A DNA stretch of 56,555 bases from Microtetraspora malaysiensis. GTDB lineage: Bacteria; Actinomycetota; Actinomycetes; Streptosporangiales; Streptosporangiaceae. Shown in pieces: positions 26,102-34,550 of this stretch. The stretch covers positions 1 to 56,555 of the forward strand of contig NZ_BBYJ01000044.1 of NCBI RefSeq assembly GCF_001528665.1. Direction: 5' to 3'. The notes below the pieces were generated by a model that was not told where the DNA came from, did no database searches, and saw nothing but the letters and a program-made list of their open reading frames with translations. The position numbers and the translations under genes are program-made. Position 1 is the stretch's first letter. The number at the start of each line of letters is the position of its first letter.

Positions 26102-28197
26102 TGGGGGAGTCCAGCCAACCGGAAGGCCGGCCAGAGCCGAGCCGGGGTGTCCCGTCGCAGGTCGTTGCCCAGCTCACGGCACTCAAACGACCGATACCCG
26201 CACAGCTGCCCAGCCCCGTCGCGACGTTCACCGGCCGTGAGGCAGAGGTCGAGAGGCTGTGCACGCTGCTGACCGATGGCTCCGAACGCGCCGTGGCCAT
26301 CTCCGGACCGGCCGGCATCGGCAAGTCGGCTCTCGCTCTCCAGGTGGCCCACCGCATCTCCCACCTCTTCCCTGATGGGCAGCTCTACGTCAACCTGCAG
26401 GGATCCACTCCCGATACGGATCCCCTGCCCACTGCGGAGGTGCTCGGCCGATTCCTGCGCTCCATGGGAGTCGCCGCCCCGACGATCCTGAGCGAGCCGG
26501 AGGAGGCGGTCGCCATCTTCCGCTCGCTGACACACGGGAAGCGCCTGCTGATCCTTCTGGACAATGCGGCGAGCGCCGAGCAGGTACGCCATCTGCTGCC
26601 CGGCAGCGCGACGTGCTGCGTGCTCATCACCAGCAGGCGGATGTTGAGCTCGATCGACGCCGCGAGCCATTCTCAGCTCCGAGGGCTGATGCCAGAGGAG
26701 GCCGGCGCACTTCTCACCAGGCTTCTCGGTGCTGACCGGCTCGACCGCGAAGCCCAGGCGGTGGCCGAGGTCATCCCACTGTGCGGCGAACTACCACTGG
26801 CGCTGTCCATTGTCGCAGCGCGACTGCTCGGGCGTCCGGACATGTCGGTTCGCGCCCTCGCCGACAGACTCGCCAACGAGCAGCGGCGGCTGGCCGAGCT
26901 CGAGATCGACGACCAGGCGGTACGCGCCAGTTTCATGGTCAGCTACGAGGACCTGGGCGATGGACCGGCGGCCCGGCTGTTCCGGTTGCTCGGCCTCCTG
27001 GGCGGGCCGGATATCGGCGTTCCTGTCGCCGCAGCTCTCGCGGGGCTGCCGGAGCGGCGTACGGCTGAGCTTCTCGATCACCTGCTGGAGAGCCAGCTCG
27101 TGGTGTCCGACGTTCCCGGGCGATATCGCACGCACGACCTCCTGCGGTTGTTCGCCAAGGAACTCGCGATGGAACAGGAGAGCGAGGAAGCCCGAGCCCT
27201 CGCCGTGCAAGGAGCTTTCCACTGCTATCTCGCCACGGCGCGACGCGCGGCGCTGTCGGTCGAGCCGCTGATCGCCTGGCGGATCGACTTCGTACCCGAG
27301 GCGCTCACCCATTCGGGGGTGCCACTGGACTCCGTTGAGGCGGTCAACGCATGGCTCGACACGGAGATCGAGAACCTTGTCGCCGCCGCCCGTCAGGCCG
27401 TGGCCGGTGCTGATCCGGCGATCGCGGCCTACCTGTCCGCATGCTTGAACACGCCGTTGGAACAGCGAGCGCGATGGCGCGAGCAACTGGCTCTGGGACA
27501 CCTCGCTCTGGAGGCGGCGCGTTCCACCGGTAACCTCCGCCAGGCGGGGCTCGGCAACAATGATCTCGGTTGGGCATTGCACGCGCTGGGAAAGCCCGCA
27601 GAGGCTCTGGCGTCCTTCGATCGTGCTCTCGATTCCTGGAGACCGATCGGCTACGACACCGGCCAGGCTTTGGCCCTGAACGGACGAGGTGCGGCTCTTC
27701 GCTCGTTGGGGCGCCATGAGGAGTCGCTTCTTGCCCTGGAACAGGCGAGCGCGATGTGGCACCGACTGGGCCATGCCCGGCATGAGGCATCGTGTCTGAC
27801 CGGCATCGGACTGACCCATCAACGACTCGGACGGTACAGCGAGGCGATCGCCGCTCACCGGAAAGCTCTGGCGCTGGCAAGAGAGTCGAATGCCAGGGTC
27901 ACCGAGGTGATGGCGCTGGGCAACCTCGGGGAGGCACACAGACTGGCTGGGCAGGCGGATGAGGCGGTGACCTGCTTCCGGGAGGCCCTCCGACTGGATC
28001 GGCAGCGCGGCTTGTCCGACACCTATTGGGAGGCAGAGCACTTGTGGGGGCTCGGCCGGGCAACCGGTGACCGTGCCTGCCTGAACAAGTCAGCGGCAAT
28101 CCTCCACGAGCTGGGTCTGATCACCTACCACGAAGCCCGCGCGATCGAACTCGACCCCGATCCTGACCCCCCCGACGCCATCTCGCAGCAACTCTAG
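26101..28197 (+). CDS. NB-ARC/TPR protein (AfsR-like without DNA-binding domain)
   Basis: A STAND-class ATPase of about 698 residues from GTG 26101 (710 from ATG 26065). NB-ARC near the N-terminus: P-loop GPAGIGKSAL, LLILLDNAAS, LITSRR, GELPLALSIVAARL and the ARC MHD-like RTHDLLRLFAKE. The C-terminal 250 residues are TPR repeats (LGNNDLGWALHALGKPAEAL, LNGRGAALRSLGRHEES, GIGLTHQRLGRYSEA, LGNLGEAHRLAGQADEA). It is a close relative in plan of the preceding SARP gene's NB-ARC half but has no winged helix or BTAD. Such proteins oligomerise on a signal. Here it may supply the TPR/NB-ARC function the broken SARP lacks, or be an independent sensor. Confidence 0.85.
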   Translation: MGESSQPEGRPEPSRGVPSQVVAQLTALKRPIPAQLPSPVATFTGREAEVERLCTLLTDGSERAVAISGPAGIGKSALALQVAHRISHLFPDGQLYVNLQGSTPDTDPLPTAEVLGRFLRSMGVAAPTILSEPEEAVAIFRSLTHGKRLLILLDNAASAEQVRHLLPGSATCCVLITSRRMLSSIDAASHSQLRGLMPEEAGALLTRLLGADRLDREAQAVAEVIPLCGELPLALSIVAARLLGRPDMSVRALADRLANEQRRLAELEIDDQAVRASFMVSYEDLGDGPAARLFRLLGLLGGPDIGVPVAAALAGLPERRTAELLDHLLESQLVVSDVPGRYRTHDLLRLFAKELAMEQESEEARALAVQGAFHCYLATARRAALSVEPLIAWRIDFVPEALTHSGVPLDSVEAVNAWLDTEIENLVAAARQAVAGADPAIAAYLSACLNTPLEQRARWREQLALGHLALEAARSTGNLRQAGLGNNDLGWALHALGKPAEALASFDRALDSWRPIGYDTGQALALNGRGAALRSLGRHEESLLALEQASAMWHRLGHARHEASCLTGIGLTHQRLGRYSEAIAAHRKALALARESNARVTEVMALGNLGEAHRLAGQADEAVTCFREALRLDRQRGLSDTYWEAEHLWGLGRATGDRACLNKSAAILHELGLITYHEARAIELDPDPDPPDAISQQL

Positions 28198-28290
28198 ACG
28201 CGGAAACGCTCCTGTCACGCAGGGATGCCCCCGCCCAGAGCTCCTGGACAGAGGCGATCCCACCCGCATTGAGGAACGCAGCACTAGCAG

Positions 28291-28665
28291 CTAGCAGTGG
28301 TTGACGCCCGGGAACGGGTCCTTCCAGGTGTAGACGTTTTCGGCCGCGACGTAGCCGGTGCGCCCGCTGACGTCGCCGTACGTCCGGTACCAGATGCTGT
28401 TCCCGCCTCCGTGCTTCTGCCCGGAGACGTAGCACTCGAAGTAGCTGGGGTTCGACATCAGCGTGTCCACGGCATCCTTGTCGTACTCGCTGTAGCTCGG
28501 GCTGCGCCACACGCTCACCCCCGCCTTGTTCCCGCAGTACAGGTGCCCGCTGCTGGCGTAGCAGGGCGGGTTGCCCTGGGCCTGCGCCGGAGCCGTCACC
28601 AGCACGCACGTGCCGATCAGCGCCAGCCCCCCGGCCGCCATCGCGATCTTCGTGTGCAGTCGCAT
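28291..28665 (-). CDS. secreted SH3-like domain protein
   Basis: A 124-residue exported protein. Signal peptide 1-29 (RLHTKIAMAAGGLALIGTCV ... APAQA). The mature part has four to five cysteines (PPCYASSGHLYCGNKAG, YFECYVSG, final Cys) and the bacterial SH3-like pattern AGVSVWRSPSYSE ... WYRTYGDVSGRTGYVAAENVYT. Stand-alone secreted SH3-like proteins are common in actinomycetes; ligands are probably cell-wall or protein surface features but unknown. It is convergent with the NB-ARC/TPR gene. Confidence 0.75.
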   Translation of the reverse strand: MRLHTKIAMAAGGLALIGTCVLVTAPAQAQGNPPCYASSGHLYCGNKAGVSVWRSPSYSEYDKDAVDTLMSNPSYFECYVSGQKHGGGNSIWYRTYGDVSGRTGYVAAENVYTWKDPFPGVNHC

Positions 28666-28730
28666 TCCAGATCCCCTCGTTCGAAATCGCTATGTCCAGG
28701 GAGACGCTAGGCGTGACGTCTTTCGATCCG

Positions 28731-28892
28731 TTATCGATGTGATTCACGCACCACGGAACGGGGGCTTGATGACGGCCACTCGCCCGGCGCGGTATGCAGC
28801 CGGGCGACGGACTTCTCCGCTTGCGGGGTGATGAAGTGGTCGTTGAGTGCTGCGGCGACCTAGGGGTTGAGCAGGGCCTCGCCGATCAGTGC
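28731..28892 (-). pseudogene. TetR C-terminal fragment with in-frame stop
   Basis: The minus-strand frame from 28892 reads ALIGEALLNP, TAG, then VAAALNDHFITPQAEKSVAR and LHTAPGEWP to a TAA at 28733-28731. This looks like the last helix pair of a TetR ligand-binding domain (L..EAL.DPEVAAAL...F..P). It abuts the end of the membrane-protein gene in another frame. No helix-turn-helix part remains. Based on pattern recall only. Confidence 0.35.
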
Positions 28893-29635
28893 CCGAGTCG
28901 GTGGCGAGTGGCCATGGCCCGGGCTGCGGGGATGCTGCCGATCACGAGCAGGGCCAGCGCGACGTCACCCAGGACAATGGGACGGCCCGGCACCACGAAG
29001 GCGGCGACCGTCAGGGGGCTGCTGACCAGCATGGACCAGGCCGCCCATCTCGGGATGACTCCGGCTCGGCGCAGCGCGACAGCGAGCAGCACGTACGCCA
29101 CCAGATGCCCGACGACGTAGACGAGCAGGTAGCCGCCCATCACCGCGTCGTTCGCGAACCGATCCAACAGCGTGGCGTAGGAACCGCTGTCGGGTAGGGC
29201 GGCCATGGCCATGCTGACGTCGTCCAGTGCGGTCAGGGCCGAGAACGGCAGCCAGCCCACCACCGCGAGCAGCCCACCGATCGTGGCCAGCCGCGGCGCC
29301 CGGGCATAGGCGAGATACGCGAGGCCGACCGCTCCGAGAGGGAGCAGAAAGGAGGCGAGGACGTACGCGACCAGGTGCACGGCGTTGGTGATCGGATTCG
29401 CGGCGGCGTTCGCCGCGATGCTTGTCGCTCCGTCCTCGTGGACGGACGGGATGAGGATGCTTCCGACGGCGTAACCGAGCGGTCCGCCGACGATCGCCAC
29501 CGCCAGGACACGCCGCCACAGCCGCTCGTATCCGGGCATCTTCTCGGAAGAATTCTCGTCCGGGATGGATGAATCTAATGTGTGCTCATTCAGGGTTACC
29601 GGGCGGGATGAGCGCCTGGACGCGGAAAGAATCAT
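28886..29635 (-). CDS. six-helix membrane protein, unknown function
   Basis: A 249-residue integral membrane protein. ATG 29635 is chosen because AGGAGG lies 8 bases upstream; earlier starts to 29947 read through a regulator fragment. About 45 polar residues precede helices: VLAVAIVGGPLGYAVGSIL, AVHLVAYVLASFLLPLGAVG, ATIGGLLAVVGWLPFSAL, GGYLLVYVVGHLVAYVLLAV, WAAWSMLVSSPLTVAAFVV and VALALLVIGSIPAA. I do not recognise a named family. It is divergent from the two-component pair at 30039. Confidence 0.75.
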   Translation of the reverse strand: MILSASRRSSRPVTLNEHTLDSSIPDENSSEKMPGYERLWRRVLAVAIVGGPLGYAVGSILIPSVHEDGATSIAANAAANPITNAVHLVAYVLASFLLPLGAVGLAYLAYARAPRLATIGGLLAVVGWLPFSALTALDDVSMAMAALPDSGSYATLLDRFANDAVMGGYLLVYVVGHLVAYVLLAVALRRAGVIPRWAAWSMLVSSPLTVAAFVVPGRPIVLGDVALALLVIGSIPAARAMATRHRLGH

Positions 29636-29823
29636 TTCGGGTACCTCCTGGGAAACCGCTGACGTCTCGATGGGGGAGCTCGCCGTCACGCTGCTGCCAG
29701 TAGCTTCCCGCTCGGACATGGGCCGCGTCGTCGGCCGCCCGGCGGCACTTCGTCTACGTGCGCCCGGGTATCCGGGGATCCCGTCGTACGTTGCTGAACG
29801 TATCCAGGAGGGAACCGCGCAGG

Positions 29824-29935
29824 TCAGCTGGTGTCGCCGGGGTGGACGAGGCCGGATTCGCCGGCGGAGACGACGTAGTCGCACGCGATCGCGGGCGGCG
29901 AGTCTGACCATTGCCCGCGAGACGTGGGTTGCGGA
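29824..29935 (-). pseudogene. C-terminal fragment of a NarL-type response regulator, frameshifted
   Basis: Minus-strand reading gives SATHVSRAMVRLAARDRV and then, one frame over, DYVVSAGESGLVHPGDTS ending at TGA 29826-29824. The intact regulator at 31127-31801 ends RTHVSRAMVKLTARDRAQL followed by VVFAYESGLVRPGRAG, so the match runs along its last helix and tail. Only the end of the LuxR-type HTH survives. It lies between the membrane gene and the two-component pair. Confidence 0.55.
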
Positions 29936-29946
29936 CTGACAACCCA
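29925..29946. promoter_or_regulatory. inverted repeat upstream of the two-component genes
   Basis: TGGGTTG (29925-29931) and CAACCCA (29940-29946), perfect 7-bp arms 8 bases apart, about 93 bases before the kinase start. A second repeat TACGTT-gctg-AACGTA lies at 29787-29802, between the regulator fragment and the membrane gene's ribosome site. Either could be a regulator binding site in the 403-base divergent gap 29636-30038; neither is proven. Confidence 0.35.
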
Positions 29947-30038
29947 AGGGAAGTCCTCCTGGGCGTGCGCATTTGCCCGAGTTGCGCAGACGACGGCGAG
30001 GGTGTCCTCCGGAGGAACGGAAGATCTATTCTTCTGCT

Positions 30039-31130
30039 ATGCGTGTGCCCGCCTGGGATGTGGCCGCGGCGGTGATGCTGTCCGCATTCATGGTCGCGGT
30101 GTCGGCCGCGGCGCGTGTGGTCCAGCCCGAGGCCCGGCCGGTAACCACTCTCGGAGTGGTGCTGCTGGTGCTCTCCGGGGCCGCGCTCGCCGTACGGCGG
30201 GTGGCGCCGTTGGTGTCCTTCACGCTCGCGGTGGGCGCCGCGGCGGCCTACCTCGGGATGCGGTTCGCCGGCTGGCCGGTGTACCTGGGCGCGTTCGCCG
30301 GTTTGCTGGTATTGGTCTCGGAGGTCGGCAGGACGAGGTTGTGGGTTCCGCTCGCCGCGGTCGGCGGTGCGGCGACAGCGGTCGCCACGGGGCCGCCGGA
30401 GGGCTGGGACCCGGTCAGGATGCTCACTGTGGCGGCGGTGTGGACGGTTGTGGCGGTGGTCGCCGCACGGTTCGCACACACCCGCCGACGGCTCATGGAG
30501 CGGGAGGCCGCGGCTCGGGTCGTGCAGGAGCGGCTGCGGATCGCCCGGGAGCTGCATGACGTGCTGTCCCACAGCCTGGCCTCGATCAGCCTGCAGGCCG
30601 GCGTCGGGCTGCATCTGGTGGACCGGCAGCCGGAGCAGGCGCGTGAAGCGTTGCGAGGGATCCGGCAGATCAGCACCGACGCTCTGGCGCAGGCCCGGGC
30701 CGCGCTGGCCGTGGTCCGGACGCCGGGCGAGGAGGCGGCACCGGGTCTGGCTGACCTGGAGGAGTTGATCGCGACGGCGCGGGGAAGCGGTTTGCGCGTC
30801 GAAGCGGACATCGATCTCGATGACCGGGCGGTTCCCGAGATGATCGGCTCCACCGCCTATCGAGTGGTGCAGGAGGCGCTGACCAACGTGATGCGCCACG
30901 CGGGGGACGGTGCTCACGCTCGGGCCCGTCTCAGGTGTGTCGACGGCTGGCTGGAGATCGATGTGACAGACGACGGCGTGAGTGCCACGGGGCCGGTCGG
31001 CCCTCCTGGCCACGGGTTGCGGGGAATGGCCGAGCGCGTCAGCACGGTGGGCGGGGAGATGCGTGCGGGAGCGACACCTGGTACCGGGTTCACCCTCCAT
31101 GCCCGTCTCCCGCTGAAGGGGACGGAGTGA
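30039..31130 (+). CDS. NarL-type sensor histidine kinase
   Basis: A 363-residue kinase from ATG 30039 (frame opens at 29973). Five to six N-terminal membrane helices (to about residue 145) are followed by HisKA_3 with ARELHDVLSHSLASISLQ (phosphoacceptor His) and an HATPase domain with VVQEALTNVMRHAG, DVTDDGV and GHGLRGMAERV. There is no large extracellular sensor domain, so it probably senses within the membrane. The stop overlaps the regulator GTG (GTGA at 31127-31130). No ribosome site precedes ATG 30039, consistent with a leaderless message. Confidence 0.92.
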   Translation: MRVPAWDVAAAVMLSAFMVAVSAAARVVQPEARPVTTLGVVLLVLSGAALAVRRVAPLVSFTLAVGAAAAYLGMRFAGWPVYLGAFAGLLVLVSEVGRTRLWVPLAAVGGAATAVATGPPEGWDPVRMLTVAAVWTVVAVVAARFAHTRRRLMEREAAARVVQERLRIARELHDVLSHSLASISLQAGVGLHLVDRQPEQAREALRGIRQISTDALAQARAALAVVRTPGEEAAPGLADLEELIATARGSGLRVEADIDLDDRAVPEMIGSTAYRVVQEALTNVMRHAGDGAHARARLRCVDGWLEIDVTDDGVSATGPVGPPGHGLRGMAERVSTVGGEMRAGATPGTGFTLHARLPLKGTE

Positions 31131-31801
31131 GCATGCTGCGGGTCGTACTCGCCGACGACCAGATCATGATCCGCGCCGGGCTGCGCGCGCTGCTGGCTGC
31201 CGAGCAGGATCTGGAGGTGGTCGCCGAGGCCGGCGACGGGTGGCAGGCGGTCGCCGCCGCTCGGGCCCAGCGTCCGGACGTCATCGTGATGGACATCCAG
31301 ATGCCGGTGATGGACGGGCTGGAGGCCACTCGAGCGATCGCGGCGGACCCGAACATGTCCGACGTACGGGTGCTTGTGCTCACCACATACGACAAGGACG
31401 AGTTGGTCTTCGAAGCGATCAAGGCGGGCGCGGCTGGATTCCTGCTCAAGGACGCGGAACCGGCCGAGCTGCTGCGCGGGATCCGGGTGGCGGCTGCCGG
31501 TGACAGCCTTCTCGCTCCGCAAGCCGCGCGCAGGCTGGTCGCGGCGTTCGCGTCCGGCGCGTCGCCGACGGGGCCTGCCGCGCGATCCTTGGGCCTGCTC
31601 ACCGGCAGAGAACGGGAGATCGTCGCGTTGGTCGGCCGGGGCCTGTCCAACGATGAGATCGCCGAGCAGCTGGTGATCAGTCCGGCGACCGCCCGCACGC
31701 ATGTCTCCCGGGCCATGGTGAAGCTCACCGCGCGCGACCGCGCGCAGTTGGTCGTCTTCGCCTACGAGTCCGGCTTGGTCCGCCCCGGGCGCGCCGGTTG
31801 A
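31127..31801 (+). CDS. NarL/LuxR-type response regulator
   Basis: A 224-residue regulator. The receiver domain has DDQ near the N-terminus, phosphoacceptor Asp in VIVMDIQMPVMDG and Lys in FLLKDAEP. The C-terminal LuxR HTH is LTGREREIVALVGRGLSNDE to ARTHVSRAMVKL. The start is either GTG 31127, overlapping the kinase stop, or ATG 31133; the protein core starts MLRVVLADDQ. It is the cognate partner of the preceding kinase. Targets may include the divergent membrane gene. Confidence 0.93.
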   Translation: MSMLRVVLADDQIMIRAGLRALLAAEQDLEVVAEAGDGWQAVAAARAQRPDVIVMDIQMPVMDGLEATRAIAADPNMSDVRVLVLTTYDKDELVFEAIKAGAAGFLLKDAEPAELLRGIRVAAAGDSLLAPQAARRLVAAFASGASPTGPAARSLGLLTGREREIVALVGRGLSNDEIAEQLVISPATARTHVSRAMVKLTARDRAQLVVFAYESGLVRPGRAG

Positions 31802-31926
31802 CCCCTACGTTCTACCGCGTATGCGGGTGCTCGCGCATACGGCGGAACGCGTGGGTGGGGCCCCTGTCGGTGCCGGAAACTCGGCCATTGACCTGCGCGA
31901 GGGCTCCAGACCTCGTCCTAAAACCA

Positions 31927-32538
31927 TCAGGAAGAGGTGGGCCTGATGCGAGAGTGCAATGCCTCGAACCAGTCGGCGGCCATATCTGTTTCCGTGACAC
32001 GTCCGATCAGCTCCAATGCTGAACTAATGCTCTCGTCCGTGTCCACGTAATTTTCGTGGACTTCCGGACCGCTGATCTCAAAGCGCAGACCCTCCATCAT
32101 GTGATCGAGCGCGTGTGGATCATCGCCGACCCGGTCGTCGGGCGACATGGGATCGAAAGCGACGATCAGGCGCCCATCGCGGGCATACGTGAACCGCGCG
32201 TTTCCGCTGATGTCCATGCTGAAGCTGAGGGCGTGCCGGTCGCCGGCGGTGAGGGACAGCATGAATTCTTCGGAGCCTCCGGGAACGACACCGATCCAGC
32301 TTCCGGCCTCGGCTACCCAATTGGAACCGTCGTCGATGTTGTGATCAAGAATGTCACTTAGGTGGCACGGGCTTCGGGTGCTGAGATCCAGCGAAAAGTG
32401 CGATGCAAGGGTTTCGATATCCGCTCCATGGACCCATATGGCATCGAATCCCAATGTCCAGAGGTCCATGTCCGCATCGAGATCTTCGGTAAATATGGTC
32501 GATACCAGAAGGTCGTGCAGGTATGTTGCCGAATGCAT
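31927..32538 (-). CDS. DUF6461-like protein
   Basis: A 203-residue soluble acidic protein. It starts at ATG 32538 with GAGGAG 8 bases upstream. It resembles the DUF6461 family of actinobacteria (SNWVAEAGSWIGVVPGG ... FMLSLTAGDRHALSFSMDIS ... FTYARDGRLIVAFDPMSP ... ADWFEALHS). The function of the family is unknown; it is often seen beside toxin or immunity-like genes. It follows the membrane-protein gene by 74 bases on the same strand. The AT-rich stretch just before it (TATACA on the minus strand near 32570) may give it its own promoter. Confidence 0.6.
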   Translation of the reverse strand: MHSATYLHDLLVSTIFTEDLDADMDLWTLGFDAIWVHGADIETLASHFSLDLSTRSPCHLSDILDHNIDDGSNWVAEAGSWIGVVPGGSEEFMLSLTAGDRHALSFSMDISGNARFTYARDGRLIVAFDPMSPDDRVGDDPHALDHMMEGLRFEISGPEVHENYVDTDESISSALELIGRVTETDMAADWFEALHSRIRPTSS

Positions 32539-32612
32539 TTATCGACTCCTCATTGTCAGTCCATCGATGTATAATCTATTGCTTGTCCGGGAGGGGCGCA
32601 TCGACGCTGAAA

Positions 32613-34550
32613 TCACGGCAGAATCCACTTCTTCCCTTCCGCGGCGATCCCTTCCAGGACGTGCAGGGTGTGGTGGAGGCCTGCGGCGTCCAGCGTTACA
32701 TCGGATACCGCTCCGGGATCCTCGCCTTCCTGGATTTTCTCCCCTTCCGGGCCCATCACCTGGACGCGGATGTTCTGCCCGTTGACGAGCGCGAGCTCGA
32801 AGGTCCGTTCATTGTTGTCCGCCTGGCTCACGTGTACGGCCGCGATCGCCTCGAAGCGGAAGTTGGCCCGTTGCCGGACGTGAAATGTGCCTCGTTCGAA
32901 ATCGAGGGTGACGGTGAGCTGGCGCACTCCATCTTGAGTGAGGACGAAGATGAGGATCTGGTATTTCAGGTAACGCCAGGGGCCGTTCACCACTTGCGCG
33001 CGTTTGTGGTTCGACGCGGCGGGCGTTTCGATGAAGGCGTGGGCGATGATGTTGCTCATGGTCAGCTTGTAGTGCTGCAGTGCCTCGTTCAGCAGCACTT
33101 TCCGGTCGCAGTCCAGCCACTCGGCCATTTCCCGGTCTTCCGGCTTGTCAGCCAGCTCCGCCTGCCATCGGATGAAGGCCTTCTTGCTGCCCTCCAGCAC
33201 CCGCTCGCTTTCGAACTTGTCGGCCGCGGCCCGGCGGCGCTCCAGGGCGATGCGTAGCCAGGCGCGGGCGGCGATCCACCCGCCTGCCAGCGCGAGCAAT
33301 GAGGAACGCGCCCCGCTCAGGGGACTGACCAGTACCGCACTGCCGGCCGCCCAGATCCCTCCGCCGAGGAGCACGGCGACCCCGAAGACCGCTGCGGCTT
33401 TGGCGGGCGTAGGTGTGGCGAGTTCCCTGCGGTAGCTCCACAGCGTGCCCTTCTCCCAGCGGCTCCTGACGCTACTGACCCGGTGACGGATCAGCCAGGT
33501 GATCTTCTCGACGCTGACGCTTGTCTCCCGGTACACCTCGACTATCTCGTCGCGGATGCTGCTGCGGATCCCCGCCGTCGCAGCCAGCCACATGTCGCGG
33601 CTCGCGCCCCGCGGTACGTACTTGGCGAAGTAGTAATCGAAACGTTGATCCACTTTGCTGGCGAAGCCGCCGGATGGAGCGCTCCTGCGCAGATGCGGCG
33701 TCGCGTACTCCTTGTCCTTGGTACGGAGTCGCACTGTCCGGAAGCGCCATTCCACAGCGTTGCGCGCGCCGAAATAGCCGCCGGCGATGCTGAGAAGGTA
33801 GAGGAGGAGGGCAGAGATCCGGCCTCCCTGCGCCAGCAGGTACCCGATGTGGATAGCCGCGGCGCCGAAAACCGCCGTCGCCGGCACGGCCTGGAGCCAG
33901 GTGGTGAAGGGAATCGTGGCCGACCGTGGTTCGCGCCTTCGAGGGCCGGCAGGATCCGGCTCGAAGAACTTCCAGACCCGCTTCTCTCGCTTGCCGGCCG
34001 TCTGCTCGCGCTCGGCCCGGATTATGGTGCGGTGCCACACCTGCTCTTTGAGTGACCCTCCCAAGAACAGTTCCATATGCCGCAGGATCATGGAGCGCTG
34101 AGCGTCGCCGAGTTCGTCGAACTCTTTGAACAGGAGGCGAAGATCCGCGTCCCGTTTCTCCGCGCACTCCAATAGACGGTGAATCATCTTCACGGCGTCC
34201 GCCCATGGGTCATCGCCGGTGAGCCGGAGCGTGTTCGGCGCGTTCCGCAGCTGGGCTGCCTCTTCCTTGGACAGTTCGAGCCGGGTCCTGCCGCTCATCA
34301 GAGCGAGCAGCCAGTAGAAGCAGACTCTGTTGGTGAGGTGCCGGGCCGCGACGGCTTCGCTGATGAGTTCCCATGCCCGTCCGGAGGCACCGATCTCGAG
34401 GAGGCGGACACCCGTCTCGAACTTCTCCGCCGGGGTGGCGTCCGGGGACGTCGTGTAGGTGTAGATGTCGCCGTGTACGACGCTCGCCTGGACTCCGACG
34501 TACGCGGAATCCCGGGCGATATTTGTTGCGGTGTCGTCGAACGTACTCAT
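32613..34550 (-). CDS. four-TM membrane protein with 'VHG' N-terminal module (putative effector)
   Basis: A 645-residue protein of unknown function. ATG 34550 lies in an ATGA overlap with the nucleosidase gene. Residues about 8-30 (TNIARDSAYVGVQASVVHGD) match a motif in the nucleosidase (TRNIAQGNARVGVQAGTVHG). A helical region to about 210 follows. TM pair 1 is about 215-270 (VPATAVFGAAAIHIGYLLA; ALLLYLLSIAGGYFGARNA). A cytosolic helical stretch precedes TM pair 2 at about 385-440 (VFGVAVLLGGGIWAAGSAVL; LLALAGGWIAARAWL). The 200-residue C-terminal domain is charged. The plan fits a membrane-acting partner recruited by the shared module; pore formation is only a guess. Confidence 0.7.
   Translation of the reverse strand: MSTFDDTATNIARDSAYVGVQASVVHGDIYTYTTSPDATPAEKFETGVRLLEIGASGRAWELISEAVAARHLTNRVCFYWLLALMSGRTRLELSKEEAAQLRNAPNTLRLTGDDPWADAVKMIHRLLECAEKRDADLRLLFKEFDELGDAQRSMILRHMELFLGGSLKEQVWHRTIIRAEREQTAGKREKRVWKFFEPDPAGPRRREPRSATIPFTTWLQAVPATAVFGAAAIHIGYLLAQGGRISALLLYLLSIAGGYFGARNAVEWRFRTVRLRTKDKEYATPHLRRSAPSGGFASKVDQRFDYYFAKYVPRGASRDMWLAATAGIRSSIRDEIVEVYRETSVSVEKITWLIRHRVSSVRSRWEKGTLWSYRRELATPTPAKAAAVFGVAVLLGGGIWAAGSAVLVSPLSGARSSLLALAGGWIAARAWLRIALERRRAAADKFESERVLEGSKKAFIRWQAELADKPEDREMAEWLDCDRKVLLNEALQHYKLTMSNIIAHAFIETPAASNHKRAQVVNGPWRYLKYQILIFVLTQDGVRQLTVTLDFERGTFHVRQRANFRFEAIAAVHVSQADNNERTFELALVNGQNIRVQVMGPEGEKIQEGEDPGAVSDVTLDAAGLHHTLHVLEGIAAEGKKWILP

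Noticed and set aside
26791-28041. 416-codon minus-strand frame inside the NB-ARC/TPR gene
   Set aside because: Antisense shadow; no domain pattern and the opposite strand has P-loop and TPR motifs.
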